Source: Chloroflexota bacterium (GTDB lineage Bacteria > Chloroflexota > Dehalococcoidia > GIF9 > UBA5629). From it: a stretch of DNA of 9,421 nt. Under the pieces are notes generated by a model, which had not been told where the DNA came from, ran no database searches, and worked only from the letters and a program-made list of their open reading frames with translations. Below are positions 7,483 through 9,421 of the stretch, piece by piece; position 1 is the stretch's first letter, and each line of letters opens with the position of its first letter. Made by a program: the position numbers and the translations under genes. The DNA is taken from NCBI GenBank assembly GCA_020354105.1, contig CP070642.1:1198151-1207571 (forward strand), read 5' to 3'.

Positions 7483-7866
7483 CTACTTACCTTTGGTTAA
7501 AGCCTTATTGGCTTCCCTGAGCTGTCGACACAACTTGCCCATCACAACTAAAGCAAAGTCGGGCTGATGACGCAGCAGATAGGTAAACTTATTCTTGTCT
7601 AGTACCAAAAGTTTAGTGTCACCTTCCTCGGCTATAGCCGTTGCCGACCTGGGGCTGTCATCAACCAAGGCCATTTCCCCGAAAAAGTCGCCAGCTTTCA
7701 TAACTGCTAACAATTTCCTGTGTCCTGGCCCGGCTTGGGCGTAAAGCCCCACCTTGCCGGAGTAAACAATGTACATGTCTTCGCCAAGGCTATTTTCGGA
7801 GAAGATAACCTCAGACTTTTGATAGCTTTTTACGAACTTCTGTGGTACCACACCCTCTATCGTCAA
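7483..7866 (-). CDS. Stand-alone cyclic-nucleotide-binding domain protein
   Basis: This small cytoplasmic protein of 127 residues is almost entirely a CRP/PKA-type cNMP-binding domain and probably receives cAMP made by the cyclase of the same operon. The beta-roll covers about 8-95. The phosphate-binding cassette is FGEMALVDDSPRSA (62-75), with Glu64 for the ribose hydroxyl and Arg73 for the cyclic phosphate, both conserved. A C-helix follows at about 103-122. There is no helix-turn-helix, kinase, channel or cyclase domain, so it is not a CRP-type transcription factor and must act through a partner. The TTG at 7866 is chosen because an in-frame stop lies only 6 bases upstream, leaving no earlier start. 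A GGTGGG-like ribosome site precedes it and an ATG 4 bases upstream is out of frame. It is the first gene of the minus-strand operon, behind an extended -10 promoter. Confidence 0.92.
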   Translation of the reverse strand: MTIEGVVPQKFVKSYQKSEVIFSENSLGEDMYIVYSGKVGLYAQAGPGHRKLLAVMKAGDFFGEMALVDDSPRSATAIAEEGDTKLLVLDKNKFTYLLRHQPDFALVVMGKLCRQLREANKALTKGK

Positions 7867-7896
7867 ACATCACCCACCGAATACAAGATTTAGGTA

Positions 7897-7905
7897 ATTA
7901 TACCA
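7897..7905 (-). promoter_or_regulatory. Extended -10 promoter for the minus-strand cAMP operon
   Basis: On the minus strand this reads TGGTATAAT, a perfect TATAAT preceded by the TGn extended -10 element. A TTGACT hexamer lies only 7 bases upstream (7910-7915), too close to serve as its -35, so the extended -10 would have to compensate. Transcription would start near 7890, giving a 5' leader of about 24 bases that carries the GGTGGG-like ribosome site before the TTG at 7866. Confidence 0.5.
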
Positions 7906-7969
7906 CTCAAGTCAACGGCTTCGCTGGGAAAATATTAAAATAGCACTAACCAACGCCACAACACAAGAA

Positions 7970-7999
7970 TTGCTAGCTAATAAGCCCAAGGGATATAAT
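7970..7999 (+). promoter_or_regulatory. Promoter for the radical SAM gene (leaderless mRNA predicted)
   Basis: TTGCTA (7970-7975, four of six matches to the -35 consensus) is followed after 18 bases by a perfect TATAAT (7994-7999). Transcription usually begins 6-8 bases after the -10 element, here at about 8005-8008, on or within three bases of the ATG at 8008. No ribosome site is properly spaced from this ATG; the nearest purine run, AAGGG at 7988-7992, is 15 bases away and upstream of the -10. The mRNA is therefore predicted to have no leader. Confidence 0.5.
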
Positions 8000-8007
8000 T
8001 ATAAGAC

Positions 8008-9165
8008 ATGATAACACAGAGTCTAACCGACTGTTCCTTTGAACTAGGCCCAATAAGACCGCCCAGCGAAGCCTATTCACTGCTGATTAGAGTAACCAGA
8101 AACTGTCCCTGGAACCGATGCCAATTCTGCCCGGTTTACAAGGGACAGAAGTTCGAACTAAGACCGGCCGATGATGTGATAAAGGATATAGAGGCAGCCA
8201 AAGCCGTCTCCGACGAAATAAAAGAGCTAGCTTGGAAAATGGGCCACGGTGGTCGCTTAAGAGACGTAGCTGCAACAATCTACACCAGATACCAACATAA
8301 TGATTGCATCCGCAACGTGTCTCTCTGGCTATGGGCAGGTGGTGAGTCGGCATTTCTTCAGGATGCCAACACACTTATAATGAGGACGCCTGATTTAGTC
8401 AGGGTAATTTCTGTTCTGAAAAAAACTTTTCCCGAACTAAACAGGATAACCTCATATGCACGTTCAAAAACTGCCGCCAAGAAGTCTTTGGAAGAATTGA
8501 AAGAACTCAAAAACGCCGGACTTTCCCGTTTACACATCGGTATGGAAAGCGGCTCTAACCTTGTGCTCAGTTATATGGAAAAGGGAGTCACAGCTGAAGA
8601 ACACATCACGGGCGGCAAAAATGTAAAAGAGGCTGGCATTTCTTTATGCGAATATGTGATGCCCGGACTCGGCGGCAGAAAAATGTCATCTGACCACATC
8701 ATCGGCACAGCCAAAGTGCTTAATGACATCGACCCCGATTACATCAGATTACGTACTCTCCATGTCCGTGATAATATGCCTCTGTGGTCAAAAGTAAAAG
8801 CCGGCGACTTTGAACTGCAAACAGAAGACGAGGTAGTGGAGGAAATCGGCAAACTGATAGAAAAACTTGAAGTCACCAGCCAGCTTAAGAGCGACCACAT
8901 ATTGAATCTCCTGCCCGAACTGGAAGGTAAATTCCCTGAGGCAAAATCATCTTGTCTGTCTACAATAAACAGATACCTGGCATTACCACCACAGGAAAGG
9001 CTCAATTTCAGACTGGGGAGAAGGGCTGGCCATTATGAGAAACTGGACGACCTTTACGATACTTATAAATACCAGAAGGTCGATGAAGCGATTAAGCGTA
9101 TTGCATCAGAAGCCCCGGACAGTGTTGACGAGGTAATCCTTCAAATAAAGGAGAGCTTTATTTAG
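8008..9165 (+). CDS. Radical SAM protein with CX4CX2C cluster motif, function unknown
   Basis: This predicted cytoplasmic [4Fe-4S] radical S-adenosylmethionine enzyme has 385 residues. The cluster motif is RNCPWNRCQFCPVYKG: Cys33, Cys38 and Cys41, spaced CX4CX2C rather than the usual CX3CX2C. Further radical SAM landmarks are WAGGESAF (109-116, the GGE-type SAM-binding strand), LSRLHIGMESGS (172-183) and a VMPGLGG segment (217-223). The other cysteines (9, 100, 214, 316) are scattered, so there is no SPASM/Twitch auxiliary cluster and no B12-binding domain. The C-terminal 130 residues are helical and charged. I recognise the general class of proteins with the RNCPWNRC-type motif but know of no defined reaction for it. 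It is divergent from the cAMP operon, and two short genes follow with tight spacing; the SD of the next gene overlaps this stop codon. Confidence 0.88.
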   Translation: MITQSLTDCSFELGPIRPPSEAYSLLIRVTRNCPWNRCQFCPVYKGQKFELRPADDVIKDIEAAKAVSDEIKELAWKMGHGGRLRDVAATIYTRYQHNDCIRNVSLWLWAGGESAFLQDANTLIMRTPDLVRVISVLKKTFPELNRITSYARSKTAAKKSLEELKELKNAGLSRLHIGMESGSNLVLSYMEKGVTAEEHITGGKNVKEAGISLCEYVMPGLGGRKMSSDHIIGTAKVLNDIDPDYIRLRTLHVRDNMPLWSKVKAGDFELQTEDEVVEEIGKLIEKLEVTSQLKSDHILNLLPELEGKFPEAKSSCLSTINRYLALPPQERLNFRLGRRAGHYEKLDDLYDTYKYQKVDEAIKRIASEAPDSVDEVILQIKESFI

Positions 9166-9178
9166 GAGCAGCTATTTT

Positions 9179-9304
9179 ATGTCAAAAAAAGGCTTCCTCA
9201 ATCTCAATCGCTTCAAGTCAGGCAAGTCGATAAAACAACAGGCAAAACAGAGAGCCGACAAGAGTCGAAATAAGCCGATAAAATCCAGAAAGGTAACCAC
9301 ATGA
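9179..9304 (+). CDS. Small, very basic 41-residue protein, unknown function
   Basis: This short reading frame from ATG 9179 to TGA 9302-9304 encodes 41 residues, 14 of them Lys or Arg, with almost no acidic residues (one Asp), no Cys and no hydrophobic segment. An AGGAG site at 9164-9168, overlapping the radical SAM stop codon, lies 10 bases upstream of the ATG. The frame ends in an ATGA overlap with the following lipoprotein gene. This regular operon spacing on both sides is the main evidence that it is translated. The composition suggests RNA, DNA or membrane-surface contact, or a disordered tail-like peptide; nothing identifies a family. It may alternatively be only a leader cistron that couples translation to the next gene. 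Confidence 0.55.
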   Translation: MSKKGFLNLNRFKSGKSIKQQAKQRADKSRNKPIKSRKVTT

Positions 9305-9421
9305 AAAAATTTAGAATCTTACTCGTTATAACGCTGGTGTTGATTATCTCGACCGTAGCATGCACTAAAGACGAGATTAAAGAAGACGAAAGCATCTCAG
9401 TTAGAGACAACTACTTTATAG
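9301..9421 (+). CDS. Small putative lipoprotein, 3' partial
   Basis: Only the first 40 codons are in the window. They read as a classic secreted lipoprotein start: MKKFR, a hydrophobic stretch LLVITLVLIIST, then VAC with Cys21 as the likely lipidated residue (Thr at -3 makes the lipobox imperfect). A highly charged, Asp/Glu/Lys-rich mature start follows. An AAAGGT ribosome site lies about 8 bases before the ATG, which overlaps the stop of the 41-residue gene. The frame is open to the window end, so its length and function cannot be judged. Confidence 0.7.
   Translation, partial: MKKFRILLVITLVLIISTVACTKDEIKEDESISVRDNYFI

Noticed and set aside
7868..7870. ATG just upstream of the TTG start of the cyclic-nucleotide-binding gene
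   Set aside because: It is in a different frame from the conserved protein; the correct frame has a stop at 7872-7870, so the TTG at 7866 is the start.
7910..7915. TTGACT as a -35 box of the minus-strand promoter
   Set aside because: It lies only 7 bases from the TATAAT, far short of the 16-18 needed.
7970..7980. Overlapping palindromes (GCTAGC, TAGCTA) at the -35 of the radical SAM promoter as an operator
   Set aside because: Six-base palindromes are too short and common to support an operator call on their own.
9183..9191. Run of seven A in the small basic gene as a frameshift site
   Set aside because: It falls at codons 2-4, with no downstream stimulatory structure seen; the zero frame is already well placed for the operon. 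A simple Lys-Lys start explains it.

Overview
This is a bacterial chromosomal window of moderate G+C (a little under half by eye), densely packed with genes. The largest gap between genes is about 140 bases, and no tRNA, rRNA, insertion sequence or CRISPR array is visible. Bacterial origin is supported by three things: two lipoprotein-type signal peptides, a CHASE2/class III cyclase, and sigma70-like promoters. Short gaps, ATGA overlaps and a mix of ATG and TTG starts suggest a streamlined anaerobe. A Chloroflexota (Dehalococcoidia-like) metagenomic genome is my best guess, but only a low-confidence impression.

Region A (1-2975, + strand) is a sugar-phosphate/glycolysis operon. It holds the C-terminal part of a LacD-type class I aldolase, a complete pyruvate kinase, and a PfkB-family 1-phosphofructokinase/tagatose-6-phosphate kinase. 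The last two genes overlap by 4 bases. Together they cover phosphorylation of a hexose phosphate, cleavage of the bisphosphate to trioses, and ATP formation from PEP. The pyruvate kinase carries Lys at the position that marks K+-independent enzymes.

Region B (7866 down to 3013, - strand) is a five-gene operon and the most interesting part of the window. In transcription order it encodes a stand-alone cyclic-nucleotide-binding domain protein, a metallo-beta-lactamase-fold hydrolase, a FecR-domain lipoprotein with an extra C-terminal domain, a CHASE2-transmembrane adenylate cyclase with all catalytic residues, and a HAD hydrolase with an altered motif I (DxE). The layout reads as a compact cAMP circuit: extracytoplasmic sensing (FecR and CHASE2), synthesis (cyclase), and reception (cyclic-nucleotide-binding protein without a DNA-binding domain). 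Two hydrolases of unknown substrate accompany it. Region A and region B converge at about 2976-3012.

Region C (8008 to the end, + strand) is divergent from region B. It contains a radical SAM protein with a CX4CX2C cluster motif, apparently read from a promoter so close to the ATG that the mRNA would be leaderless. It is followed by an unlisted 41-residue, very basic small protein and the start of a small lipoprotein that runs off the window. The 141-base divergent intergenic region holds one good promoter in each direction.
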